In this document: positions 24,464 through 32,888 of the stretch, one piece after another
Layout of the letters: the number at the start of each line of letters is the position of its first letter
Position numbering within the stretch: position 1 is the first letter of the stretch
DNA from: Victivallales bacterium
GTDB lineage: Bacteria; Verrucomicrobiota; Lentisphaeria; Oligosphaerales; Lenti-02
DNA: 37,820 bases
Assembly: GCA_003245525.1 (NCBI GenBank)
Contig: QKCY01000077.1
Location: 1-37,820, forward strand
Direction of reading: 5' to 3'
Program-made: the position numbers and the translations under genes
Notes under the pieces: generated by a model
Seen by the model: the letters and a program-made list of their open reading frames with translations, nothing else
Told to the model about the DNA's origin: nothing
The model's database searches: none

Positions 24464-26038
24464 ATGAGATTCCTTGTCCCCGCTTTTGCAGGTCTTGCCA
24501 TGGCTGCCGTTGCTCTCGATGCCCCCCTCGTGCCCGCCCCCGTGATCCGTGAACTGGAGCGACGGCACCTGGATGCCCACCGGCGTTTCCAGGGCATCCC
24601 CGGCATCGCCTGTTCGCCGGGCGGACGGCTGTGGGCCACCTGGTACGCGGGCGGAGTCGGCGAGGGACCGGACAACTTCGTCTTGCTGGTGACCAGCGGG
24701 GACGACGGGGCGACGTGGAGTACGCCCCTCTTCGCCATCGATCCGCCCGGTACCGTCCGGGCCTTCGATCCCTGCCTGTGGGTCGATCCGGCAGGACGGC
24801 TGTGGCTGTTCTACGCCCAGTCCGAGAGCTGGTACGATGGCCGGGCCGGGGTCTGGGCCATGCGCTGCGACCAGCCCGACCAGGCAGACGCCACCTGGAC
24901 CGAACCAGTGCGCGTCGCCGACGGGATCATGATGAACAAACCCATCGTGTTGCGGGATGGCACCTGGGCCTTGCCAGTCGCCATATGGAACGACAAGGGC
25001 AACCACCATCCGGAATGCAACGACCGGCGCGCGGCCAACATGGTCGTGTCCACCACTGGCGGGCAGACCTGGGAACACCGGGGCGGGGCCCACATCCCCG
25101 AGGCCCGGGACTGCGACGAGCATATGCTGGTGGAGCGCCGCGACGGCTCGCTCTGGATGCTGATCCGCACCGGCTACGGCATCGCCGAGACCGAGTCGCG
25201 GGACGGGGGCCGCACCTGGAGCCCGGTGACCAAATGGCCGGTGGAGCATCCCACCGCGCGGTTCTTCATCTCCCGCCTGCGGTCGGGAGCCCTGCTGCTG
25301 GTAAAGCATGGTCCCCTCGACGTGCGGAGCAAGCGGGAACTGCTGACCGCCTACCTTTCCGAGGACGACGGCAAGACCTGGGGCGGCGGCCTCCTGCTCG
25401 ACGCCCGCCCCGGCGTATCCTATCCCGACGGCTGCGAGGCCCCCGACGGCACCATCCGACTCATCTACGACTTCCAGCGCACCGGAGCCAAGGAGATCCT
25501 GATGGCCCGCTTCGCCGAAGACGACGTGCGCGCCGGGCAAGCGGTCTCGGGCAAGGCGTCGCTCCGAGTCCGGGTCAACCAGGCCACTGGCGGTCCCGAT
25601 CCCAGCGCCTTCGACTACCGGCCCCATGCGGACGGCGCACCGCTGCTGGCTGGTCGCAAGGCCCAGTGGCAACTCGGGACCGGGGCGCAGACTGCCCCGC
25701 TGCGCGCCGGCGAGATTCTCTTCACCGACCGTACCTACACCATCTGGTCTGTCCCCGAAGCCCTGGCCGGGCGCTCCTTCATCCGCGGCGGTATCGACCG
25801 CACCACGGCAGTCTGCACCCAGGCCGGTGTGGCTTTCGTGGTGACGCCCCTGAAGGACCGCAACCGTGACTCGGTGGTGTCCGAACTGGAACACCTCGGC
25901 TTCGCCAAGGTCCGGCTGCCGGAATTCCTCCTCATGCTGGTAGCCAACGGCGAAGCGAATATCGTAACGACGTACCAGAAGAGCGTCGCCGTCGGCGAGC
26001 GGATCGACTTCGGCAAGTGGGGTGTTCTGATCTACTGA
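24464..26038 (+). CDS. Secreted sialidase-like BNR-repeat protein
   Basis: The 524-residue protein has a short signal-like N-terminus (MRFLVPAFAGLAMAAVALDA). It contains four Asp-box (S-x-D-x-G-x-x-W type) motifs: SGDDGATW (78-85), STTGGQTW (196-203), SRDGGRTW (245-252) and SEDDGKTW (299-306). These indicate a six-bladed beta-propeller as in exo-sialidases. The usual first-blade Arg before 'IPG' is absent (FQGIPGIACSPGG), so true sialidase activity is uncertain; related proteins act on other sugars or are not characterised. Residues 360-524 form an extra domain of unknown type. No strong ribosome-binding site precedes the ATG. Confidence 0.85.
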   Translation: MRFLVPAFAGLAMAAVALDAPLVPAPVIRELERRHLDAHRRFQGIPGIACSPGGRLWATWYAGGVGEGPDNFVLLVTSGDDGATWSTPLFAIDPPGTVRAFDPCLWVDPAGRLWLFYAQSESWYDGRAGVWAMRCDQPDQADATWTEPVRVADGIMMNKPIVLRDGTWALPVAIWNDKGNHHPECNDRRAANMVVSTTGGQTWEHRGGAHIPEARDCDEHMLVERRDGSLWMLIRTGYGIAETESRDGGRTWSPVTKWPVEHPTARFFISRLRSGALLLVKHGPLDVRSKRELLTAYLSEDDGKTWGGGLLLDARPGVSYPDGCEAPDGTIRLIYDFQRTGAKEILMARFAEDDVRAGQAVSGKASLRVRVNQATGGPDPSAFDYRPHADGAPLLAGRKAQWQLGTGAQTAPLRAGEILFTDRTYTIWSVPEALAGRSFIRGGIDRTTAVCTQAGVAFVVTPLKDRNRDSVVSELEHLGFAKVRLPEFLLMLVANGEANIVTTYQKSVAVGERIDFGKWGVLIY

Positions 26039-26108
26039 GCATGGGCTGGCCTTGGATTCTCTGAAGTGGCATGGCATCCGAGTGGTGCGGCGAGGGAATG
26101 CCGCCCGG

Positions 26109-26594
26109 ATGATCGTGTCTGCTCCACCCCCGATACAGATCGTGGTCGTCGTCGCCTGCCTCCTGGTGGGTACCGGCCTCGGCAGACTGCAGCAGATGGG
26201 GAAACTGCCGGATTTCGCGCCGTCGTGGGCGATCTGGTCCGCAGTGGTCGCCATCCTGGCCGTAGCGCTGTACCGTTACCTGTTCCATCGCCTCTTCATC
26301 ACGATCAAGGGGACGGTTCTCCATGCGGAACGACGCCCCCTGCCTTGGCCGTCGTCGTTCCACATCCAACTCGCCGATCTGAAGGGCATCGACATCGACG
26401 TCAAGGTGACCGAGCATCGCGACAAGTACGGGCAGGAGCACGAGACCTACCGGTTCACGGTGCAGCTCTCCCTGGTCAACGACTGGCGGCCCCGGCGCCT
26501 CTACCGGACCGGTTCGGAGGCCGCCGCCGTCACCTTCCGCCAGACCCTACTGATGATGGTCGAGAACGCCCAGGCCATGAACGCCAACCGGTGA
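26109..26594 (+). CDS. Small two-span membrane protein
   Basis: The 161-residue protein has two membrane segments (about 9-25 and 40-58) and a beta-rich cytoplasmic-looking domain ('FITIKGTVLHAERRPLP', 'YRFTVQLSLVNDW', 'AAAVTFRQTLLMMVENA'). I do not recognise a named family, but layout and sequence pattern resemble the C-terminal part of the next gene. The start is uncertain: ATG 26109 with GAGGGAA 11 bases upstream, or an upstream TTG/GTG in frame. The next gene begins four bases after its stop, so the two are coupled. Confidence 0.7.
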   Translation: MIVSAPPPIQIVVVVACLLVGTGLGRLQQMGKLPDFAPSWAIWSAVVAILAVALYRYLFHRLFITIKGTVLHAERRPLPWPSSFHIQLADLKGIDIDVKVTEHRDKYGQEHETYRFTVQLSLVNDWRPRRLYRTGSEAAAVTFRQTLLMMVENAQAMNANR

Positions 26595-26598
26595 TACC

Positions 26599-27708
26599 AT
26601 GCCAGACCAAGACCTCCAGTCCGACCTTGCCCTGCTGCGCGATTCAGACCAGTCCTTCTTCCGCCGGGCGGACGCGGTCCGGCGAGTGGCCCAAAACCCG
26701 GAGGACGAAGCCCATGCCGCCGTCGTTGCCGCGTTGCGCGACCCGGAGCCCTATGTGCGGCGGGCCGCCGCCGAAGGGCTTGCCCAGGACGCCCGCCCCG
26801 CGGACCTGCCCCACCTTCTGAGCGCCTTCGAACGGGACCCGGACGAGCAGGCCCAGCGGGCCCTGCTCAAGACGCTGGGCGAGTTCCGGGACCCACAGGT
26901 CCTGGAGGCGATGCGGCGGGCCGCCGCCAGCGGCAACTACGGCCTGCGCTACGACGCCCAGAGTCTCGTCACCCGCCTCGAACGGGAACTGGCGGCACAC
27001 CAGACGGCACCGCCCGAACCACCCCCGGTACCGGAGGCGACCACGCCCCTCCGCACCCCCGAGCCAACCCCGGCTCCCGTTCCGGAGCCGCCAGTAGCGC
27101 CGGAACCGCCACCGGAACCGCCGCCGCCACCGGAACCGCCGCCGCCACCAGCACCCGCGCCAGCCCCACCGGTGCCGCCACCGATCCCCGAATCGCCGGA
27201 GGAACCGAAGATTCCCAACCCCGGAACGCTGGAGTTCCGCTCCGTCGCTCTGGGCCAATGGCTGGCGTGGGTACCGGTAGCCATCTGGCCAGGCCTGTTC
27301 CTGCTCTGCTGGACCAACCGGCATGCGCCCCGCGGTTGGGTGGGGGCGTTGGTGGTACTCCTGTTTGTGATCTGGCGCAAGGGAATCCAGTTCGATGGCT
27401 TCACCAAGACCTACACGTGCTGGAACGGCCCGTGGATTCCCTTCTTCCGCCGCCACCACGACTACGCGGGGCTGGCCCGTATCGAGGTGCGGGAGTACCC
27501 GTCACGCTTCGCCAACATCCTCGCCGAAGACTTCCGGCAGTACATGCGGCTGGAACTGGGCCACTATGATGTCGTCGCCGTGCGTCAGCGCGGCGACACG
27601 GTCCACCTGAAACGCTGCCACAACCTGGCTGCGGCCATGGTGGCCGCCCGCCAGACCGCCGATTTCCTGGCCTTGCCCATGACCATGCACCAATCCCCCA
27701 GCCGCTAG
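26599..27708 (+). CDS. HEAT-repeat membrane protein with Pro-rich linker
   Basis: The 369-residue protein has three parts. Residues 1-135 contain HEAT-like helical repeats ('AVVAALRDPEPYVRRAAAEGLAQ', 'LLKTLGEFRDPQVLEAMRRAAAS'), known as protein-interaction surfaces. Residues 137-205 are an extreme Pro/Glu/Ala linker. Residues 221-238 and 246-259 are membrane spans, followed by a beta-rich tail. That tail ('TYTCWNGPWIPFFRRHHDYAGLARIEVREY ... AAAMVAARQTADFLAL') lines up in pattern with the preceding small membrane protein. The function is unknown; a membrane-anchored scaffold is inferred. Only four bases separate it from the upstream stop, with a weak ribosome-binding site, so translational coupling is likely. 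Confidence 0.75.
   Translation: MPDQDLQSDLALLRDSDQSFFRRADAVRRVAQNPEDEAHAAVVAALRDPEPYVRRAAAEGLAQDARPADLPHLLSAFERDPDEQAQRALLKTLGEFRDPQVLEAMRRAAASGNYGLRYDAQSLVTRLERELAAHQTAPPEPPPVPEATTPLRTPEPTPAPVPEPPVAPEPPPEPPPPPEPPPPPAPAPAPPVPPPIPESPEEPKIPNPGTLEFRSVALGQWLAWVPVAIWPGLFLLCWTNRHAPRGWVGALVVLLFVIWRKGIQFDGFTKTYTCWNGPWIPFFRRHHDYAGLARIEVREYPSRFANILAEDFRQYMRLELGHYDVVAVRQRGDTVHLKRCHNLAAAMVAARQTADFLALPMTMHQSPSR
27112..27147. repeat. Tandem 18-base repeat in Pro-rich linker
   Basis: Two exact copies of CCGGAACCGCCGCCGCCA (27112-27129 and 27130-27147) follow a 12-base partial copy at 27100-27111. Each encodes one EPPPPP-type unit. Such repeats readily change copy number by slippage. Confidence 0.85.
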
Positions 27709-27825
27709 CTTACCGGACGGCGGAATTCCCCCCGGCGGGGAACTGGCTGAATCCGGGGGGATGTGTATGGTGTCCTAGTGTGGGACTATGCGTATTTGTT
27801 CGCGGACGAAACCAGGAAACCTACC

Positions 27826-28968
27826 ATGAGTCTGCTCATAGCCAACTGCCACCTTATCTCCCCGGATGTGGACCTGCCGGAAGCCTCCGTGCTGGTCGAA
27901 GGGGACAAGATCGCGGGGATCTACCCCCCCGAACGGCTGGCTCCCGCTGCCGACACCGTGTTCGACGCGGCCGGGGCCATGCTGATGCCCGGCTTCATCG
28001 ACATCCACTTCCACGGTGCCGCCGGCCACGACGTCACCGACGGCTCGGTGGAGGCCATCGAGCGCATCGCCGAAGCCAAGTTGCGCGACGGCGTGACCTC
28101 CATCTGCCCCACCACCCTCACCCTCCCCGAGGACCAGCTCGCCGCCAGCCTGCGCATGGTTGCCGAGTACGCGGCCACGCCCACCTTTGCCAAAGTGGCG
28201 GGCGTCCACCTGGAAGGCCCCTTCATCAACTGCACCTGCACCGGTGCCCAGAATCCTGCCTTTGTCCGGGCCCCCTCCATCGAGGAGGTCAAGCGGCTCC
28301 ATGCCATCTCCCCGGTGAGCATCGTCACCTTCGCGGTGGAAGAGGCAGGCGGCATCGAGTTCGCCCGGCAACTCGCCCAACTCGGCATCGTCGGTTCCTG
28401 CGGGCACACCGCCGCTACCTATGCCCAACTGGCCGAAGCGGAACAGGCCGGACTGCGCCACCTCACCCACTTCTGCAACCAGATGACCAAGCTGCACCAT
28501 CGCGAGATTGGCTGTGTCGGCGGCGGCCTGCTGAACGACGGCCTCGTGGTCGAGATGATCTGCGACAAGATCCACCTCTGCCCCGACATGATCCGATTGG
28601 CCTTCAAGGTCAAGCCTGCCGACAGGATCGCCCTCGTCACCGATTCCATGTCCGCCACCGGGCTGGAAGATGGCGACTACTCGCTGGGCGGCCTGGCCGT
28701 CGTGGTGAAGGACGGGGCGGCCCGGCTGAAGTCCGACGGGGCCCTGGCCGGCAGCACGCTCCACCTCAACGCCGCGCTCAAGAACGCCTACGAAGTCACC
28801 GGCCTACCCCTGTCGCAGATCGTCCGCGCCACCTCCCTGAACCAGGCGACGTCCCTCGGCCTCAAGGGCCTCGGCAAGATCGAGGAAGGCTGGACAGCCG
28901 ACTTGGTGCTGCTGGACGATGCCTTTGCCGTGCAGGCGGTCTTCGTCGACGGGCAACGCAAGGTCTGA
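27826..28968 (+). CDS. nagA: N-acetylglucosamine-6-phosphate deacetylase
   Basis: NagA removes acetate from GlcNAc-6-phosphate to give glucosamine-6-phosphate, feeding amino sugars into glycolysis or wall synthesis. The 380-residue protein has the family length and the amidohydrolase motifs: 'PGFIDIHFHG' with H61/H63, 'GVHLEGPFIN' with metal ligand E130, 'CGHTAATY' with H194, 'LRHLTHFCNQM' with H215 (usually THLFNAM), and 'LVTDSMSATG' with catalytic D273. AGGAAA ten bases upstream selects ATG 27826 over the open upstream extension. dxs follows nine bases later. Together with the secreted glycan enzymes it supports amino-sugar catabolism. Confidence 0.96.
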   Translation: MSLLIANCHLISPDVDLPEASVLVEGDKIAGIYPPERLAPAADTVFDAAGAMLMPGFIDIHFHGAAGHDVTDGSVEAIERIAEAKLRDGVTSICPTTLTLPEDQLAASLRMVAEYAATPTFAKVAGVHLEGPFINCTCTGAQNPAFVRAPSIEEVKRLHAISPVSIVTFAVEEAGGIEFARQLAQLGIVGSCGHTAATYAQLAEAEQAGLRHLTHFCNQMTKLHHREIGCVGGGLLNDGLVVEMICDKIHLCPDMIRLAFKVKPADRIALVTDSMSATGLEDGDYSLGGLAVVVKDGAARLKSDGALAGSTLHLNAALKNAYEVTGLPLSQIVRATSLNQATSLGLKGLGKIEEGWTADLVLLDDAFAVQAVFVDGQRKV

Positions 28969-28977
28969 GCCAACCGC

Positions 28978-30876
28978 ATGGAGTCTCCCCTGCTCGACCA
29001 AATCCAATGTCCCGGTGATCTCCGCCGCATTCCGCCCGAGCAACTGGCCGGACTGGCGGAGGAGGTCCGGACGGAACTGCTGGACATCGTCTCCCGGCGC
29101 GGCGGGCACTTGGCCTCGAATCTCGGCGTGGTGGAACTCACCATCGCCCTGTTGCGGACCTTCGATCCCCCCCACGACCGCTTGGTCTGGGACACCAGCC
29201 ACCAGGGCTACGTCCACAAGCTGCTCACCGGACGGCGACAGCTCATGCAGACCCTGCGCCAGGACCATGGCTGCTGCGGGTTCCTCAACCCCGAGGAGAG
29301 TCCCTACGACGCCTTCGCCGCCGGCCATGCGGGCACCGCCATCTCGGCGGCGCTGGGCATGGCGGCCGCCCGCGACCTGGCAGGCGGGGACGAGCGCGTG
29401 GTAGCAATCGTGGGCGATGGCGCGCTCTCCTGCGGTTCGTCCCTGGAGGGGCTGAACAACGTCATCGAGACCACCCGGGACATGATGATCGTCCTCAACG
29501 ACAACCGCATGTCCATCGATCCCAATGTGGGCGGCATCGCCCGCTACCTGAACCGCATCATCGCGGGGGAGCGGTACAACCGGTTCCGCTCCTACCTCTC
29601 CCAGAACCTGCCCCGGGTGCCTGCCATCGGTCCCGGCCTGAAGCGCATCCTCCATCGCCTCCAGGAAGCGGTAAAGACGCTGATTCTTCCCGGTGCCTTC
29701 TTCGAGGGGCTGGGCTTGCGCTACATCGGCCCCCTGAACGGGCACGACTTGCCGCGTCTCTGCCGGACCTTCGAGCGCCTGCGCGAGCTGCGCCAGCCCC
29801 TGCTGGTCCATGTGCTCACCGAGAAGGGGCGGGGCTATGCGCCTGCCGTCAGCGCCCCCGAGGTCTTCCACGGCACCAGCGAGTTCGACCTGGCGACGGG
29901 TACCCCCAACGGCCACAAATCCGGGGCCCCCACCTTCTCCTCCGAGCTTGGTCGGCTGGCCTGCGAGGGCGGCGAACGCGACCCCAAATTCATCGCCATC
30001 GTCGCTGGCATGTGCCAGGGGACCGGCCTTGAGTGCTTCCGGAAGCGGTTCCCCGAACGGGTCCACGACGTGGGCATCGCCGAGGAGCACGCGGTCGTCT
30101 TCGCGGCCGGACTCGCCGCCGCCGGAGCCCATCCCATGGTGGCCATCTATGCCAGCTTCATGCAGCGGGCGATGGACTATGTCTACCACGACGTCTGCCT
30201 GCAGAACCTGCCCGTGCTCTTCTGTCTCGACCGGGCCGGGGCCGTGCCGGACGGGCCGACCCACCACGGGATTCTGGACCTGGCCTTCTGGCGCACCTTG
30301 CCCAATCTGGCGGTACTCCAGCCCGCCGACAGCACCGATTTCGCGGCCATGTTCCACGCCGGGCGCGAACGGCTCGCGCCCGTCATTCTGCGCTATCCCC
30401 GCTCCGTCTCCACCCCGCTGGCCGTGCCGGAACGCCAACCCCTGGCCTGGGGCAAGGCGGAGGTCCTGCGGGAGGGAAGCGATGTCGCCATCTGGGGGGT
30501 GGGGCGCGAGGCCGAGACCGCCCTGGCCATCGCCGAGGAACTGGCCCGGCAAGGGATCGAGGCGACGGTGGTGAACGCCCGTTTCGTCCTGCCCTTCGAC
30601 CGCGACCTCGTCCAGGCCCAACTCGACCGGCAGTTGCCGATCGCCGTCATCGAGGACCACTGCGCCACGACCGGCTTCGGGGCCATGCTGCGCGAGGAGT
30701 TCGCGGGGCATCCGGCAGGCGGACGAATCCTGGCCCTCGGCTGGCCCCAGGAAATCGTTACCTGGGGCACACTGGCAGGCCTGCGCGACCGCTATGGGCT
30801 CTCGCTTCCGGCGCTCGTCCGCCGGGTGGCGGAGCACGCGCAATCATTTGTTCCACCCTCTCCGTTACCCGCTTAG
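28978..30876 (+). CDS. dxs: 1-deoxy-D-xylulose-5-phosphate synthase
   Basis: DXS condenses pyruvate and glyceraldehyde-3-phosphate with thiamine diphosphate, the first step of the MEP isoprenoid route and a source for thiamine and pyridoxal. The 632-residue length fits. Motifs are 'RRGGHLASNLGVVELT' with H44, the ThDP/Mg motif 'GDGALSCGSSLEGLNNV' (146-162) with 'NDNRMSI', 'HDVGIAEEHAVVFAAGLA' with catalytic E369, and 'DRAGAVPDGPTHHGILDL'. The last is one residue shorter than the common GxVGADGPTHxG form, and 'AAGHAGTAISAALG' replaces the common 'GTGHSSTSISAALG'. It is therefore a divergent but probably complete DXS. It starts nine bases after nagA, so the two are likely co-transcribed. Confidence 0.92.
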   Translation: MESPLLDQIQCPGDLRRIPPEQLAGLAEEVRTELLDIVSRRGGHLASNLGVVELTIALLRTFDPPHDRLVWDTSHQGYVHKLLTGRRQLMQTLRQDHGCCGFLNPEESPYDAFAAGHAGTAISAALGMAAARDLAGGDERVVAIVGDGALSCGSSLEGLNNVIETTRDMMIVLNDNRMSIDPNVGGIARYLNRIIAGERYNRFRSYLSQNLPRVPAIGPGLKRILHRLQEAVKTLILPGAFFEGLGLRYIGPLNGHDLPRLCRTFERLRELRQPLLVHVLTEKGRGYAPAVSAPEVFHGTSEFDLATGTPNGHKSGAPTFSSELGRLACEGGERDPKFIAIVAGMCQGTGLECFRKRFPERVHDVGIAEEHAVVFAAGLAAAGAHPMVAIYASFMQRAMDYVYHDVCLQNLPVLFCLDRAGAVPDGPTHHGILDLAFWRTLPNLAVLQPADSTDFAAMFHAGRERLAPVILRYPRSVSTPLAVPERQPLAWGKAEVLREGSDVAIWGVGREAETALAIAEELARQGIEATVVNARFVLPFDRDLVQAQLDRQLPIAVIEDHCATTGFGAMLREEFAGHPAGGRILALGWPQEIVTWGTLAGLRDRYGLSLPALVRRVAEHAQSFVPPSPLPA

Positions 30877-30893
30877 TAAGCCACGCCGGGAGC

Positions 30894-30922
30894 TTGACTT
30901 TGGGTATGCCCCGGTTCATTGT
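30894..30922 (+). promoter_or_regulatory. Weak candidate promoter for the cytochrome operon
   Basis: TTGACT (30894-30899) is close to a perfect -35, followed after 17 bases by CATTGT, a poor -10. It lies 18 bases past the dxs stop and 70 bases before the cytochrome gene start. Confidence 0.35.
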
Positions 30923-30991
30923 TCGCCATTCCGTGACCGCCCCTTGGTCCGAACCCCTGCCTTCGACCAACCGCTGCTGGAGGATATTCTG

Positions 30992-32851
30992 ATGAAGCGT
31001 GCCATTTGGAGGACTGCGGCCCTGGCGCTCCTCGCTCTCGCGACGCTGTCCGCGCAAGCCGCTCTGTTCGGTGGCAAGAGCAAGTCGGCATACCTCTCGC
31101 CCCTGGCCGTGGTCGCGGCTCCGGATGGCAAGACTCTCTACGTGGCCGAAGCCACCGCCCGGCAGATCGCGGTCTACGACCTCGCGGCCAGCCAGGTGAG
31201 CAAAGTCATCTCGCTGGATGTCTCGGGCGAACTGACCGGCCTGGCCCTGGCGCCAAATGGCCAGACCCTAGCCGTGACCGTCGCCGGTCCCGAGGGCGAA
31301 GTGCTGCTCCAGCCGATTGACGGCAGCAAGCCGGTCGTGGCGCACTTCGGCCATACGCCGGGCGCTCCGGTCTTCTCGCCATCCGGCGATGCGCTCTACG
31401 TGGCCAGCCGCTTCACCAATGAGGTCGGCGTCATCAATCCGCGCAATGGCAAGGTCGGGAAGACGGTCGCCGTCGTCCGCGAACCCTTTGCCGCCGTCCT
31501 CCTGCCCGATGGCAGCAAGCTCTTCGTGGCCAACCATCTGCCCGCCGGATCTGCCAACGGGGAGTACACCGGTTCCGCCGTCAGCGTGATCGATCCGCAG
31601 GCGGGCAAGGTGTTGGCCACCATCGCCCTGCCCAACGGCTCCACCGGCCTGCGTGGTGCCTGCGTGTCGCCCGATGGCAAGTATGTCTACGTCACCCACA
31701 TCCTCGCCCGCTACCAGCTCCCCACCACCCAGCTCGAACGGGGCTGGATGAACACCAACGCCCTGAGCGTGATCGACACGGCGAGCAATGCTCTGCTGAA
31801 CACCGTGTTGCTCGACGACGTGGACCTCGGTGCCGCCAACCCCTGGGGCGTGGCCTGTACGCCCGACGGGGCCAGCATCTGCGTCGCCTCCGCTGGCACC
31901 CACGAGATCGCCGTCATCGACGCCAAGGCCCTCCAGGAGCGCTTGGAGAAGGCCGCGAAGAACGAGAAGGTGACCGAGGTCACCCAGAGCGCCGACGACG
32001 TGCCCAACGACCTCAGTTTTCTGGTGGGCATCAAGCAACGTCTCGCCCTCGCCGGCAACGGCCCGCGCGGGATCGCCGTGGCCGGCGGCAAGGTCTATGC
32101 TGCCGAGTACTTCACCGATTCCCTCGGCGTGGCCGATCTCGCCAAGGACACCATCCACCATCCCGCCTCCCTGCCCCTGGGTCCCAAAGTCGAGCCGGAC
32201 AAGGCCCGGCTGGGCGAACAGTACTTCAACGACGCCAACTTCTGCTTCCAGAAGTGGCAGAGCTGCGCCAGTTGCCATCCCGATGCCCGCGCCGACGGCC
32301 TCAACTGGGATCTGCTCAACGACGGCATGGGCAACCCCAAGCAGACCAAGAGCATGCTGCTCTCCCACCAGACTCCCCCCGTCATGGTCTCCGGTATCCG
32401 GGGCAACGCCGAAGTGGCCGTGCGCGCCGGTCTGAAATACATCCAGTTCGCGGTCCGTCCCGAAGAGGATGCCGAAGCCATCGACGAGTACCTGAAGGGC
32501 CTGGAGCCCGTTCCCAGCCCGTATCTGGTGGACGGCAAGCTCTCCAAGTCGGCCGAGCGCGGCAAGAAGCTCTTCAAGGAAGCGGGTTGTGCCGATTGCC
32601 ATACCGCGCCCCTCTACACCGACCTCCAGTCCTATGACGTGGGCCTGGGAACGGGACGCGAGCAGAACCTGAAGTTCGACACGCCCAGCTTGATCGAGAA
32701 CTGGCGTACGGCCCCGTTCCTCTACGACGGGCGGGCCGCCACCATGCTGGACGTGCTCAAGACCTGCAATCCGAAGGACACCCACGGCAAGACCTCGCAG
32801 CTCTCCGAGAAGGAACTGCAGGATCTGGCCGAGTACATCCTCTCGCTCTAG
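30992..32851 (+). CDS. Secreted beta-propeller / di-haem peroxidase-like cytochrome c
   Basis: The 619-residue protein has a signal peptide (cleavage after AQA, 23). Residues about 33-385 form a YVTN/NHL-type beta-propeller ('PDGKTLYVAEATARQIAVYDL', 'SPSGDALYVASRFTNEVGVINP', 'SPDGKYVYVTHIL'). The C-terminal part resembles MauG/cytochrome c peroxidase, with two haem c sites, CASCH (425-429) and CADCH (533-537), and 'FDTPSLIENWRTAPFLYDGRAATMLDVL' (562-589). Such fusions occur in periplasmic redox or cofactor-maturation proteins; whether this one is a peroxidase, oxidase or electron carrier is open. GGAGGA seven bases upstream fixes ATG 30992. The haem-attachment genes follow directly. Confidence 0.92.
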   Translation: MKRAIWRTAALALLALATLSAQAALFGGKSKSAYLSPLAVVAAPDGKTLYVAEATARQIAVYDLAASQVSKVISLDVSGELTGLALAPNGQTLAVTVAGPEGEVLLQPIDGSKPVVAHFGHTPGAPVFSPSGDALYVASRFTNEVGVINPRNGKVGKTVAVVREPFAAVLLPDGSKLFVANHLPAGSANGEYTGSAVSVIDPQAGKVLATIALPNGSTGLRGACVSPDGKYVYVTHILARYQLPTTQLERGWMNTNALSVIDTASNALLNTVLLDDVDLGAANPWGVACTPDGASICVASAGTHEIAVIDAKALQERLEKAAKNEKVTEVTQSADDVPNDLSFLVGIKQRLALAGNGPRGIAVAGGKVYAAEYFTDSLGVADLAKDTIHHPASLPLGPKVEPDKARLGEQYFNDANFCFQKWQSCASCHPDARADGLNWDLLNDGMGNPKQTKSMLLSHQTPPVMVSGIRGNAEVAVRAGLKYIQFAVRPEEDAEAIDEYLKGLEPVPSPYLVDGKLSKSAERGKKLFKEAGCADCHTAPLYTDLQSYDVGLGTGREQNLKFDTPSLIENWRTAPFLYDGRAATMLDVLKTCNPKDTHGKTSQLSEKELQDLAEYILSL

Positions 32852-32888
32852 AGGAACCGGTTCCCTGCCCCGCGCAGGAACGGCCCCC

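Noticed and set aside
21308-26254. 1648-codon open frame on the minus strand
   Set aside because: It runs antisense across the radical SAM, glycosyltransferase and sialidase-like genes. It is open only because of strong G/C third-position bias; the translation is low-complexity and has no family motif.
27730-27780. Terminator or promoter ahead of nagA
   Set aside because: A CCCC/GGGG hairpin exists but has no T-run, and the TATGGT box has no acceptable -35.
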